A DNA stretch of 64,000 nucleotides from Sarcophilus harrisii (Eukaryota > Chordata > Mammalia > Dasyuromorphia > Dasyuridae), in assembly GCF_902635505.1 (NCBI RefSeq), contig NC_045429.1, positions 426,897,669-426,961,668 on the forward strand. Direction: 5' to 3'. Below are positions 11,788 to 22,614 of this stretch, piece after piece. A program made the translations under genes and the position numbers. The stretch's first letter is position 1. Every line of letters starts with the position of its first letter. The notes under the pieces were generated by a model. That model searched no databases, was not told where the DNA came from, and was given only the letters and a program-made list of their open reading frames with translations.

Positions 11788-11818
11788 TCTCCTGCTTTCT
11801 TTTGATTTAGAACATAAA

Positions 11819-11970
11819 GTGGTCATGATCTCCCTGACTTCTCAAGGAGGTGAGAACCCCAAAAAGAAGGTGATTATGCCTTCCCTGACTGCTCAAAAAA
11901 GGAGTGAAAACACCATAAAAAGAGGTGAGCACACCCTCCCTGACATCTCAGGAAGGGAGATGAAAACACC
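11819..11970 (+). repeat. Three tandem units of about 50 bases in the provirus
   Basis: Three successive units carry CTCCCTGAC or TTCCCTGAC, then TCTCA or GCTCA, AGGAGGTGA-like purines and AACACC or AACCCC. They lie just outside the 3' LTR of the provirus, where no gene of it is recognisable. Confidence 0.65.
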
Positions 11971-12559
11971 AAAGGAAATGGGAAATCAAATCAGATTATC
12001 AGGTTTCTGAAGGGGCTTACTCTTAAAACAGGTATACATAAATCTATCAATATGGGAGGCATTACACATAAATTACATAAACACATAGTAACACAGGCTA
12101 GAAGTGATGTAACAAATAACATGAATCAACATGAGGAATTATATATGTCCTAAGTCCTAGAAATAGTTCAAAACCAACCTATTGTCCATTAGTTCATGTG
12201 CCAGGAATCCAATAATTCCTGCAAGCGTTGAAGTCCTGCAATAGTCTTATCTTGTATTGGGGAATCCAGTGAGTCCTGCTGGTTTTCAAGTCCTGCAATT
12301 TGAGTCTCATTATCAGCCATGCTCTTTCAGTGTCAGATGTTTCTTAAATCTTCTCCTTTGTTTAGAGGTTTTTCTCCTTTTCTGTTTCTCTCTAGGTGCT
12401 CATTGCCACCCATCTGTTTCCTTCTCCATCTGTAGGAATACAAGCAAACCCTCTCTCCCAGGCAGTCAACCTATCTAGTCCCTTCTATTTACCACTTTCT
12501 AAATCTCTCCTCATCATCTGGCAATTATATTGGAGCTGTTTGCACTGGACACTGTTGGT

Positions 12560-12975
12560 TTAAAAAGCCTGTATTCTCCCCAATTGTAATCCCATTCTGC
12601 TATCTGATTGTTTTTCTTCTGGTAGATCATATAATCCCTTTCTGCCATCTGATATTTTTTTTTGCTGATTGATCACATTAGAGTCTTGACCTCTGAGTGT
12701 AAACTCAGCTGCCATCATGCCCCACCTGTCTTTTGTATGATATCTTGAAGCTGGGCCCTGCCTCTCATTTCCCTGGGTCAATCTACATTCTGAGGCCCAG
12801 TGGAAGCCCTTGTGACATTTTGGACATGGGGTTTTGGGTTTTATTCTCTCAGCCTGTCTTCTCACTCTATCTCCATGTCTACGATGGGCTCTCAGATGTC
12901 CTATTTTTCCACACTGAAAACATCTATGAGTTTCTCTAGAAGTCCCTTGCCAAGAGGGGTCCTGTCTTCCCATTG
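12560..12975 (-). pseudogene. gag nucleocapsid-like relic with two zinc knuckles
   Basis: CFQCGKIGHLRAHRRH and CPKCHKGFHWASEC are a pair of retroviral Cys/His boxes separated by a basic linker, the signature of nucleocapsid. They lie in the order expected after matrix and capsid on the - strand. The first part of the surrounding open frame (above about 12975) is foreign LTR sequence, not gag. Confidence 0.75.
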
Positions 12976-13283
12976 AACAAGATGAGGTGAGATCTTTCAA
13001 GACAATTGTGAAAACTGAGTAAGGCTTCATCTGTTTCAGAATTTGAGTAGTCCTGAAGATCTTTAAGCATTGAGTCAAGGGCATATTTAAGTCCCCTTCC
13101 TGCTATCCTCCTATGACATCAGTGTTTCCCTGTTTTGGTCAAATATGGGCAACTATATACTTATTGGTCAAGTTCAATTTCTTGGGTAGTTCCCAAGTTT
13201 AGAATGTAAGATCCTCAGCCAATAAGGATGAGGGTCAGTGGTGGGAGGAGCTATTTGTGTTAGGGATTAAAAGTGTTGATCCT
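12975..13283 (+). mobile_element. Second, partial copy of the foreign LTR, inverted
   Basis: Matches the reverse complement of 11270-11580 along its length with scattered differences (for example the shared TATTGGTCAAGTTCAATTTC and CCAATAAGGATGAGGGTCAG). It covers the U3 part to just after the TATA-like box and then meets a C-rich run. It lies inside the gag region of the provirus, in opposite orientation to it. Confidence 0.7.
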
Positions 13284-13566
13284 GCCTCTCTCCCCCCCCC
13301 CCCCCACTCCTTTCCAAATCAAAAGGAGTGTATCTTCTCCTTTTTTGACCTGAAGAGTCAATCTCTTCAATCACAGGGTATGCATTTATTTTTAAATCAG
13401 ATACATCCTGTCCTTCATTTTTTGCCTTAACCAATGCTTTTTGTAATCTTGTCATAGGCTGCTTAATAGGTAGTTCTGTTTATATCACTGCCTTTTCCCC
13501 TCCTCCTCCCTCCACCCATGAAGGGTTAATTGAGGGAAATAGGTCAGGGGATGGGAAATGCTCCTG

Positions 13567-13983
13567 TTATGAAGTGTCATACTCAGAAATGTACTTAATT
13601 CCATTCTTATCTGATTCTTCACCCTTTTCACCTAGTTTAATTGGCTCCTCCCCCTCCTGCTCTTTCATCTTCTTCCTTATTCTAACACTTATATAATTTC
13701 TTAAAGCTAGTTGTATTAAATTGTATGTATAAAGTGTATTTTTGGAAACTGAGTTTGGATTGGAATTGCAGTATTCACCTAGTTGCTCTCCTACTAATTT
13801 CCACTCATCTGGATTCAATTCTTTTTCCTTAGAGAACCTAGGAAATATGTACTGTATAGTTTCTAAAAGTTCAGTGATCTGCTCCCAAATTATAATCAAA
13901 CCTTGGCTTTTCATAAGTCTGACAATGCTCTCTACACATTTTCCTTGAATTGGAAAAGGCTGTTTTCTAAACATCTGTCCCAT
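13567..13983 (-). pseudogene. gag matrix-like relic of the provirus
   Basis: The frame begins MGQMFRKQPFPIQGK and continues with a helix-rich segment including ELNPDEWKLVGEQL, similar in spacing to the matrix domain of betaretroviral Gag (compare LDLKDWKRIGKEL of HERV-K). Position right after the primer site and leader fits gag. A short capsid-start-like segment (EIDSSGQKRRRYTPFDLE) follows at about 13290-13400. Confidence 0.65.
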
Positions 13984-14084
13984 TTTAGCTGAAATTCTAC
14001 TTTAGCTCTTTAATAAAGTTTCCTTGTGGTACTCACCCTAATTTCTGGGTTGAGGAGACTTCCACTGGATCAGGATTGTGTCTG

Positions 14085-14102
14085 TCCCACGTTTGGGTGC
14101 CA
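14085..14102 (-). promoter_or_regulatory. Primer binding site, tRNA-Lys(1,2) type
   Basis: TGGCACCCAAACGTGGGA on the - strand, a few bases inside the 5' LTR. It closely resembles the Lys1,2 primer site TGGCGCCCAACGTGGGGC used by betaretroviruses and HERV-K-like elements, in agreement with the gag type. Confidence 0.7.
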
Positions 14103-14105
14103 AAA

Positions 14106-14556
14106 TGTAATATTATTCTCTAGTTCTCTGGCAGCAGATTTCTTGGGGGCTTCTGGAGGCAGCCTTCCTTTCTGTTCAGTATAATAATCACCTCAAATGC
14201 AGCCAGCTGTTAAAGTCCAAATCCTTCATTATCTCTTCTAAAATCTTATCTCCTTCACTTGGGGCTTGGCTAGTTTTCTGGAGGCCTTCTGGATCTTGGT
14301 TTTGGTATTCTCCACAGGATAGCCTGCCACCACTTCTCTGTCTTCCTTTGTTCTACCCAACTGCCGTTTCTGGCTTGTGAATCTCCTGGAGTCAATCCTG
14401 GTTGAGGCTCCTAGCTTATATATGCTCTCTTAAAGGTGTGAATCTTGTGGAACTGTAGTAAGTACTAAGTACATCTAGAGAACTGTTAAGCAGCCTGCTA
14501 AACAACCATTGTCTCTATCAATTCCACTGACTTAGCGTCTTGAAAGAATTCTAACA
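14106..14556 (-). repeat. 5' LTR of the provirus
   Basis: 451 bases, reading TGTTAGAATTC to AATATTACA on the - strand, bounded by the primer site on one side and TCAATC on the other. Confidence 0.85.
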
Positions 14557-15410
14557 TCAATCTTTTATTTAGTATTTCTCTTTCTTTTCACCATCAAATT
14601 CTTAGAAATAATTTTCTATACTGGACATCTTTATTTCTTTACCTCCTATTCCTCAACTTCTCTTGGTTGGGCTTCTGATTTCACAGCTAGACTGAAACTA
14701 GTCTCTAGAAAGTTATAAATGATTTCTTAATTTCTAAATCCAATGGCTTTTTAAAAATCTCTATCTTCCCTGATCTCTCTGTTGCTCTTGATATTATTTT
14801 CTTGCCCTCCTCCTGGATCTTTTTTCAATATTTTTGCTTGTGTGTTCTCTCCTGATCCCTACCCACATCTCCCAGACCATTTATTTATTTCTTCTCTATC
14901 TTGCTGGATTATTATCCATTTCCTGACATTTTAGTGATAATGTGGGTAACCCAAGAGAGAGCCCTGGGACATTTCCTCTCTCTTCATTGGATAAAATAAC
15001 AGTGTAGAAAAGTTAGGAACAATAACTGCAGCATTACCTTTGCCAAGAGACTTGGGGAGATATTGAGAATCACAAGTGCATAGGGTTCTTTAATAGTGTA
15101 AATGACAGTTGGTCATGGGAGCTAAAATTACAAAATAGCAGGTAATTCCAGTTGGTAAATAAATGGCAGCAAGGTGCAGCACTAAGATCTGAGTCCTGCT
15201 ATCCTGGTACTGTCTCCCCTCAAGGTAATATCAGCAATCCATGGGAAAGGATTTATTATTGTTGTTGATATTGTTCATACAATAGCAATAAATAGTTATA
15301 AGATCCTGTCATTTTGATTCAACTATTCAAATTTTCCTTCATTCTATTGGTTATTTAAAAATAAAATTTTTCCTTATTATGACTTAATACTCTTAACAAA
15401 CATGAACATT

Positions 15411-16591
15411 ATTCTCTCTCTTTTTAATTAAAGCTTTTTATTTTTAAAACATATGCATGGATAATGGATAATTTTTCAACATTAACTCTAGTAAAACCTT
15501 GTGTTCCAATTCCCCTCCCCACTTTTCCCATTGCTTCCCCAGATGATAAATAATCCAAAATATGTTAAACATGGTAGAAATATATGTTAAATCCAATATA
15601 TGCATACATATTTATTCAATTATCTTGCTGTACAAGAAAAATCAAATCAAAGAGGAAAATAATAAGAAAGAAAATAAAATTCAAGCAAACAACAACAAAA
15701 AGAGTGAAAATGCCACGTTGTTAACCATACTCGGTTCCCACAGTCCTCTCTCTGGGTGGAGATGGCTCTCTTCATCACAAGATCATTGGAACTGGTCTGA
15801 ATCATCTCATTGTTGAAGAGAACCACGTCCATCAGAATTGATCATCATATAATCTTGTTGTTGCCATGTATAATGATCTCCTGGTTCTGCTCATTTCACT
15901 TAGCATCAGATCATGTAAGTCTCTCCAGGCCTCTCTGAAATCATCCTGCTGATTGTTTCTTATAGAACAATAATATTCCATAACATTCATATACCACAAT
16001 TTACCCAACCATTCTCCAGCTGATGGGCATCCACTCAATTTCCAGTTTCTTGCCACTACTAAAAGGGCTGCCAGAAACATTTTTGCACATGTGGGTCCCT
16101 TTCCCTCCTTTAAGATCTCTTTGGGATACAGGGCCAGTAGAGACACTGCTGGATCAAAGGGTATGCACAGTTTGATAACTTTTTGAGCCTTGTTCCAAAT
16201 TGCTCTCCAGAATGGTTGCATCTGTTCACAACTCCACCAATAATATATTACTTGTCCCAGTTTTCCCACATCCCCTCCAACATTCGTCATTTTCTTTTCC
16301 TAGCACATCTTAGCCAATCTGAGAGATATGTAGTACTATCTCAGAGTTGCCTTAATTTGCATTCCTCTGATCAATAGTGATTTGGAACATCTTTTCATAT
16401 GACTTAGAAATGGTTTCAATTTCTTCATTTGAAAATTGTCTGTTCATATCCTTTGACCATTTATCAATTAGTGGATGGCTTGAATTCTTATAAATTTGAG
16501 TCAATTCTCTATATACTTTAGAAATGAGACTTTTATCAGAGCCCTCAAATGTAAAAATGTTTTCCCAGTTCATTGCTTCCCTTCTAATCTT
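15411..16591 (-). mobile_element. L1 fragment: ORF2 C terminus plus 3' UTR
   Basis: On the - strand, 16573-16352 encodes KWSKDMNRQFSNEEIETISK (compare human L1 ORF2p KWAKDMNRHFSKEDI) and 16290-15832 encodes CEQMQPFWRAIWNKAQ, IPFDPAVSLLALYPKEI, ARNWKLSGCPSAGEWLGKLW and ends LYDDQF. A frameshift separates the two frames. The 3' UTR runs to 15411. The 15-base flanks 15396-15410 and 16592-16606 (ACAAACATGAACATT and ACAAACACAAACATT, 13 of 15 equal) look like its target duplication. A 5'-truncated, dead copy. Confidence 0.85.
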
Positions 16592-16619
16592 ACAAACACA
16601 AACATTTCAACATACAAAG

Positions 16620-17010
16620 AAGAAAGAAGACTGATTAACAAATTGTGAACTTGTTATATATAGTTTAAATAACATTGCTCTGTTTCTTTGGGTCCCTTTC
16701 TGTATCTTATTTTATTTTTTTCTGTGCAATTAAAAAAACCCACTTTAAAAAAAAAAAACATTTTTGTCACTATTAATTCACTCTCCCCTAAATAAAAATC
16801 TACTCTTGTAACAAATATGTAGAATCAAGCAAAACAAATCGATCCCTTGGCCTTTTAAAAAATTTCACCTCTCTTTCTGCACTTCTTTTTTTTATTACTT
16901 CTTTACCAAGAAACTCTGAAATCATGAATAGATACTTCTTTCACCATCTTTCTGAAGTCCCCTGCATTATTGTGGTCACTGCATAACTGGTTCAAATGAC
17001 TTGGGCCCCG
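16620..17010 (-). mobile_element. Older L1 3' UTR fragment
   Basis: Blocks CTCTTGTAACAAATATGTAG, AATCAAGCAAAACAAATCGA, CTTGGCCTTT and a segment like TGTGGTCACTGCATAACTGG follow the order of an older L1 3' UTR also seen at 28737-28955 and 37125-37400. Confidence 0.5.
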
Positions 17011-17019
17011 CTGTGGCCC

Positions 17020-17770
17020 TTGCTGTACATTATCACTGAGCCATCCAAAAAACCCACTAACATGGGTATTGTCACCACCATGGAGTGGGGCTGAAGCTGT
17101 TGACTGGGTCCTGGACCCACCTGAACATTATGGATAGTCCTTTTTAGATCACTCAGGAAACAGGAAGGCAGAAGGAGGGGGAAGCAGGGAACTCAGATTA
17201 ATTTTCAGAAAAGTTTTAACTGAGAATAGTAGAGAGTCTAGAATGGACCCACTCCAGACCCAGAGTTGGGAGAAAAAGGAGTACTTGATGTTTGGGCTTT
17301 TGTTGGGGATTTGGAGCCAGGGCACTGTGTTAAGTGGTTCCAGAAACAGGATGGTAGTGCACATCTCAAAGTAGATTGCATTACAGATTGGACCAAGTGC
17401 ATTTGTGAGCCAGCGCTGTGCACTGAGCCAGATAACAAAGCCAAGTGCTTTTTAATTCTAAAGTGGACTACAAGACTGAGGTTTCAAATCACAAGATGAG
17501 TGCATTGCAGATAATTTTTGTGGAGGAACCACCCTTCTCTAAGACAGTTAATTCCCTGTGTGGCTTTTCTGCTTGTGTGTTAAGTGGGAAAGGACCTCTT
17601 GTCCTCCTGTGAACTCACTGGTTTGGATATATGTGACAATGGCAATGATTGGGTTACTAAAATTTCTGGCTTTTTGCAGCATTTTTCTCTATCAAGGGAA
17701 CTGCCAGTTCTCTTTCAACTTTAGACTCTCCTATTTCCAGAAAGAGAGGATAGACTGAGCTAGACATTGC
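17020..17770. other. Unassigned stretch
   Basis: No named repeat. A + strand open frame at 17266-17499 and a - strand open frame of about 70 codons ending near 16909 have no recognisable family. Confidence 0.4.
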
Positions 17771-17780
17771 TATGTACAAG

Positions 17781-18090
17781 TGATCAACAGTTGACACACA
17801 CATGACCAAGAGGTGAAATGCACGTGATATGTGTACCTATGACTTGTGATATGTGATCAACATATGATACGCACAAAGGTACTTGTAATGTACACAACAC
17901 AGAGGATCAGGATCAGATGATACTCACTTGTCATTCATGTGACACATGTGATCGACAAGCAATGAACATGTCACTAACACCGATTTTTATGTGATATGAT
18001 GCATGTGTGACCAGCATACAATGCACACAATCTATGTAAGTGCTTGTCTCAGGCAATTAGTATATGATATACTTGGGATCAACAGGTGAC
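17781..18090 (+). repeat. Degenerate minisatellite rich in CATGTGATCAACA-like units
   Basis: TGATCAACA or a near variant occurs at 17781, 17854, 17949, 18008 and 18075, each followed by ATGA/GTGA-like and CACA-like strings. Spacing is 59-95 bases, so the array is worn down. Confidence 0.55.
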
Positions 18091-18244
18091 CTTGCATAAA
18101 TTATTTAATCCTCTCTGTATTCTAGTCAGCAGCATAAGGCTACAAATTACAAAGAAGGTGCTAACTTGTATTGATAAATTTTCTTCACTTAGGAGTTTTT
18201 TATATCAATGAAATAATAGGTCCAGTCCCTACTCCCTACAGGAG

Positions 18245-18505
18245 TAAAGATGGTGGCCTACATTTATATAGTGCTTTAATGTTAACAAGATACTATTCAT
18301 ATCAACCCTGTGGTGTAGGGTTGTAAATAACACTGCTAATTTATTGATGAAAAAACTTTCATGATGAACCAATTGAGTCCTTAGGTGGTAAAGTAGCTTA
18401 TCAAAAATTATACAGTCAGTTCTAGAACTGGGTCTTAAATTCAGGTTTCTTAAATCCAGCACATGGTTAAATCCGGTGCTCTTTCCATTGTGCTATACTG
18501 CAATG
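18245..18505 (-). repeat. MIR SINE
   Basis: TTTATATAGTGCTTTAATGT, a block like ATTTATTGATGAAAAAACTT and the terminal block CCGGTGCTCTTTCCATTGTG follow the antisense MIR order. Confidence 0.65.
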
Positions 18506-18984
18506 AGAGGACTTAGCCTAATCAGTATATGTAGGTATATGATGAAATCAGATTATATATAAGTCTTTGAAAGCTAAGCAGAAAGAGTTTAGAGAAGAAA
18601 GGGATTTATTTCTGAATTTAATTTTTTTTATATGTTGTTTTTCCTGCTAAAAAGGTACAATAGTCTTTAGTGGGTGGAAAAGCTTTTTTTTTTTTTTTTT
18701 TAATCTCTCTCTTCCTTCACATTTCTACAGTTAATGTGATGGGAAATAAGTGAAGATTATTGAGAAAAAGAATGAAGATAAAGGGAATATTTGAGAAAGA
18801 ATATCTGTTTAGGCATATATAAATATCTTCTTGTGGATCTTAAGAAGTGATTGTTGTGTTTAAAAACAAAAAAACATTTTGGACAGGTTGATGGAATATT
18901 GGAAATTCTTGTTAATTTCCTCTCACCATATATCTTTAGGCAAATAGCTCTTGTTCTTATACATTTGTATTTATTCCTTATATA

Positions 18985-19130
18985 TCTTTATTTAAATTCC
19001 AGATACATTTATTAAGCACCTATACTATGTTTGTGTTAGGCACTATCAGTAATGGGAAGTTTAAATGAGAAAAGAGTCCCTTATAAAGCTTACAGTGTAG
19101 TATGGAGACAAAACAAATACACAAATGATT
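18985..19130 (+). repeat. Unnamed ancient interspersed repeat (5' part)
   Basis: ATTTATTAAGCACCTATACT, AGGCACTATCAG and AAAGCTTACAGTGTAGTATG match blocks of the repeats at 32845-33240 and 60730-61215. Family not assigned. Confidence 0.5.
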
Positions 19131-19730
19131 TTTTATTATAAAGTTGATAGCCATTGACAAAGACAAAAAAAATCAAGGAAATGAAATAGAATGAGGATTA
19201 ACTCTTATCTAAGATCTTCAGTACTTAATAAAAGAAAACCAAATGAGTTAACAGAAAATAAGCACAAATGTTTGCTTTGTATTTCTTTTCAAGTCCAGCT
19301 AAAGTTTTACTATCTTCATTTTTATTTTTTCCTCAAATATAGTTTTAGTTAGTGTGTGTATAGTTCTGATTCTAATAATTTTGCCTTTCACTTTTTCTGT
19401 TTTATTTCTGTATTTCCTAGTGTGCTTTGTTGTAATTTTAATAACACTACATTATATTACATAAATATATGGCTATGAATCTGTGATTTTGGCAATATGG
19501 ATACTCTCTTTAATAGTGCATATAACAAAGCATCCATACCTTCTTATCCATGTCCTTCTATAAAGCCTCTCTAAAAGAATCACCTAACATGTTGGGTATT
19601 TACCTCTAGATTTTTTTCACCTTCTTTGTTATTTTGTCATCCTTTGTTACTATTACATGATCTGCCCATCTTCTTAACCTCCTCCTTCATGCAGGTTAGG
19701 CAAATTTTTCCTTTAAAAAGTATTGATTGG

Positions 19731-19875
19731 GGCAGCTAGGTGGTATAGTGGATAGAACACCAGCCCGGAACTCAGGAGGACCCGAGTTCAAATTTGACCT
19801 CAGATACTTAACACTTCTTAGCCGTGTTACCCTGAGCAAGTCATTTAACCTCAATTGCCTTAGCAAAAATATATA
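19731..19875 (+). repeat. Near-complete marsupial tRNA-type SINE
   Basis: Starts GGCAGCTAGGTGGTATAGTG, has the box-B-like GAGTTCAAATTTGACCTCA and the 3' block GAGCAAGTCATTTAACCTCA, CAATTGCCT, then A/T tail. The 10-base target duplication TATTGATTGG flanks it exactly at 19721-19730 and 19876-19885. Best copy in the window and the basis for the marsupial call. Confidence 0.85.
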
Positions 19876-21289
19876 TATTGATTGGCTCAGTGTACGAAAG
19901 GTTCAGGCTATTAACATTGCTTCTTAGTCTGAGTATAAAGAACCTACAAGAAATTCTTGAATGCTTGGCTGGTGGATGATGATAAGCAACTCTAGTGAAG
20001 GTATTTCCCTTAGCTAAATCATCTTGAGGCATCTTCCATTTTTGTCCTTGTTCCATATCCTTCTCCTGCTATGGATAAATTAATCTTTTTTTGTTAACTG
20101 TTGCATGACCTAGATATGTCTCTTTTTATTAATAAGTCTTCATTAATAGAGCTTCTTCGAAAGGGAACTTGCTGTGTCAATATAATAATGGGTCTGGTCT
20201 CTAGCCTCCTATTAAATTTTTAGGATAAAGTCTAGTCATGAAATTGTTGAGTCAAAAATCAATTTTGTTATTTATTGTACACATTCAATGTTACTGTCAA
20301 GTTAACGGCATGGTAAAAGATTCTGAAAGACTACAGTTAACTGCCAAGAGAGCTTGTGTCTCTAAGGGAGGACTCAAGGAGTTAACTGTCATCTTTGAGG
20401 GGGTTTGAAGAGACATTTTTGAGATAACTGAGTTTACTTCTTATCCGTGGAGAAGCTGTCCCAAGAATCTCTTGAGAGATTTTAACTGCTGTCTTCAGGG
20501 AATTTAATTGTTGAACTGAGATTCCAGTGTTTTGAAGGTCAGAGGTTACAGCCATTAGTAAAAAAAAAAAAAAGCTACTCTAGCTATGACCTCTCTCACA
20601 GCTGAAACATTTCTGAAAGATTAATTTATGTATTCAAATTATATTTTACTATTAATAGATATAGTAATATTGATGCTTGTCTAAGCCCATAAGATCAAAG
20701 TTTGAGATTGAGAAAGGAGAAAAAGCTTATGTGGAAAGAGGTTTCCTCTGTTGTTCTTATAAAATAGGGTGCCAACTTGGATAATTAGTGACAGATTTTA
20801 CATTTTTGTTTAATTCCTATTCAGACCTATTATACTGCTTTTAAATGTAGTGAGAGAGAATTAAAAGGCAATAATCAAATAAACAGGCCTTAAGGAGTGG
20901 GGTTTTGGTATTTTTGTCCTCGAGCACCTGAGATGTATTGCTCCCACACTGTATCACACACCCGACAAAGGTCTCTCTGTGTGAGATCTCTTCCAAGGGA
21001 TAGCTATCCATGTAGGGTAGGAAACATTTTCTTATACATTAATATTCACTTCATCTAATCATCTAGACTTCTGTGGCTTTCTACTCTCTGAAGAACTGAT
21101 CTTATTCAGCTAACTGAAAGTTCAATTTTCATATATGCAGTATGGGAAAAAACGCAAAAGGTGGTGGGGAGCAAACAGACAAAAAAACAAATTAACCATG
21201 GAGTGTCTTGTTAGGGGAACATCCAGGAGGTCAGTATCAGTGGATGAAAGAATACATAGTTGGGAGTAAAGTAAAAGAAAACTGAAAAA

Positions 21290-21740
21290 ATAAAAGAGAG
21301 TTAGGTTATAAAAAGTTTTAAGTGCCAATCCGAGGGTTTTGTATCCTGCTGGTGATAGGGAGCCATTGAAGTTTCTTGAGTAGTAGGGGGTGACATGGTC
21401 AGACCTGTGCTTTCTTTCCTTTCTTCTAAAGCCACTGCAATGTGGCTTCTGAACTCATCATTCAACTGAAATTGCTCTCCAAAGACACTGATGGTTTCTT
21501 AATCGACAAATCTAATGTCCTCCTCTCAATTCTCATAGTCCTGGATCTTTCTGCAATCTTTGAAACTGTCACCCATGTCTGCATTTTCTCTTCTCCTTTT
21601 TTTATAGCATTGGCTCTCCTCTTATTTCTTTGATCACACCTTCTCAATCTCTTTGCTAGAATGGTTGCTGCAGTTCACACCCCTAACTATGGGTGGTCCC
21701 TGGACTTTAGCACAGTAGTAGCCCACATTCTGTGAATGTC
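21290..21740 (+). mobile_element. L2 LINE relic with reverse transcriptase motif, next to an unnamed repeat
   Basis: From 21424 a sense frame reads KDTDGFLIDKSNVLLSILIV, then LDLSAIFETVTHV, matching the L2 segment LLDLSAAFDTVDH, and continues toward CCCTAACTATGGGTGGTCCC (from TVGVPQG). Before it, 21300-21410 carries TAGGGAGCCATTGAAGTTTC and GGGGTGACATGGTCAGACCT, shared with the unnamed repeat at 34474-34600. Confidence 0.65.
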
Positions 21741-21814
21741 TGCTGATTGCTTAGTTAAAGAGAGAAAAAGGAAGCAGCTTAGAATACAGGCTCCTGCCTC
21801 TATTTTTTGTATTT

Positions 21815-21931
21815 ACTATTTATAGCAACTCATTTTTTTTTGGTGGCTAAAAACTGGAAACCATAGCGATGCCTATCAATTGGGAAATGGTTAGACAAGC
21901 TGTGGTATATGATTGTAATGAAATATTGTGC

Positions 21932-21964
<33 letters not shown>

Positions 21965-22375
21965 CAGAATGATTTTGGAATAACCTGGAAAAACTTAGAT
22001 GAATTGATACATAGTGAAAAGAACAGAACCAAAAGAACATTGTACATAGTAACAGCAATGTTGTTCCATGAACTGTGAATGACAGCTGTTCTCAGCAACA
22101 CAATGATCCAAGAAAATTCCAAAGGACTAATGATGAAGCATGCTGTCTCCAGAGAAAGAACTGATGTTGATTGAATACAAACTGAAGCATGCTATGTTCC
22201 ACTTTCATTTTTATTTTAATTTGAGCCTTCTTGTACAAAATGACTAATATGGAAATGTTTTACTTAATCACATAACTTGTATCTTATTGCTTACTGCCTC
22301 ATGGAGGCGGGAGGGAAGAGAGAATTTGAAACTCAAAAGTTTAAATAAAAATGTTTTAAAAAATTAAAAATAAAG
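21815..22375 (+). mobile_element. L1 3' end (older subfamily)
   Basis: Sense L1: codons like VAKNWK, then a 28-base A run, then QNDFGITWKNLDELIHSEKN and RTKRTLYIVTA, equivalent to the C-terminal ORF2 part at 15832-15960. The 3' UTR ends in AATAAAAATGTTTT and an A-rich tail. Confidence 0.75.
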
Positions 22376-22614
22376 AGAATGTTATAATTTGAGGGTAACC
22401 CTATTTTCCATGCCAAAAATTGGGACAGATGGTCTGGTAAACAAGATCACTTTTTGCACAAATCTTTAAAATGCAATTGTTGTTCTTGAAATTGAGTGTC
22501 CTAAAAAACCCAAGGTGATGGTTGCTATGATCATAGCATAAACTGAAACTGGAAGTCCTAAGGGAATTAAGAGTAGGATGAAGAGATGTGAACATTTAGA
22601 CTTCATTTGTTGCT

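Larger units (their letters stand above)
10868..14556 (-). mobile_element. Broken class II (betaretrovirus-like) provirus, fossil
   Basis: Read on the - strand. The 5' LTR is 14106-14556 and the 3' LTR 10868-11787. The 6-base target repeat TCAATC stands at 10862-10867 and 14557-14562. A purine-rich tract lies just outside the 3' LTR (11788-11805). The primer site follows the 5' LTR. The internal part (about 2.3 kb) shows gag-derived sequence only: a matrix-like frame starting MGQMFRK in 13567-13983 and a nucleocapsid-like frame with two zinc knuckles in 12560-12975. No protease, polymerase or envelope sequence was recognised, and it is far too short to be whole. Pieces of another LTR family are nested in it. 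By eye the LTRs differ at roughly one base in ten over the shared part, so insertion was probably tens of millions of years ago. Confidence 0.8.
10440..15000 (+). mobile_element. L2 LINE, ORF2 region, split by a provirus
   Basis: The two parts are 10440-10867 and 14557-15000. The right part carries the L2 reverse transcriptase order in sense: codons like LSNPMAF, a segment like DLSVALDII (from DLSAAFDTVDH) near 14790, and one like TVGVPQGSVLGPLLFSL near 14940-14990 (GTGGGTAACCCAAGAGAGAG). The left part has the upstream L2 segment. They are joined by TCAATC, the target duplication of the provirus. Confidence 0.7.

Noticed and set aside
12733-12939. + strand open frame over the nucleocapsid-like region, and other short + strand frames in the provirus
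   Set aside because: Shadows of the - strand gag relic.
16909-17125. Open frame of about 70 codons on the - strand (contains SGFFGWLSDNVQQG and NNAGDFRKMVKEV)
   Set aside because: No family recognised, no start or splice context, and its 3' part overlaps an L1 3' UTR fragment. A protein search would settle it; a significant hit to a host protein would revive it as a processed pseudogene.
17266-17499. 77-codon + strand open frame (DGSAHLKVDCITDWTKCICE)
   Set aside because: Cys-rich appearance but no known domain, no conserved neighbours and no splice context.
1-22600. 3' end of TUFT1, the gene upstream of SNX27 in human
   Set aside because: No sequence coding for the TUFT1 C terminus was found; the whole interval looks intergenic. 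The neighbour must lie further upstream or the order may differ.
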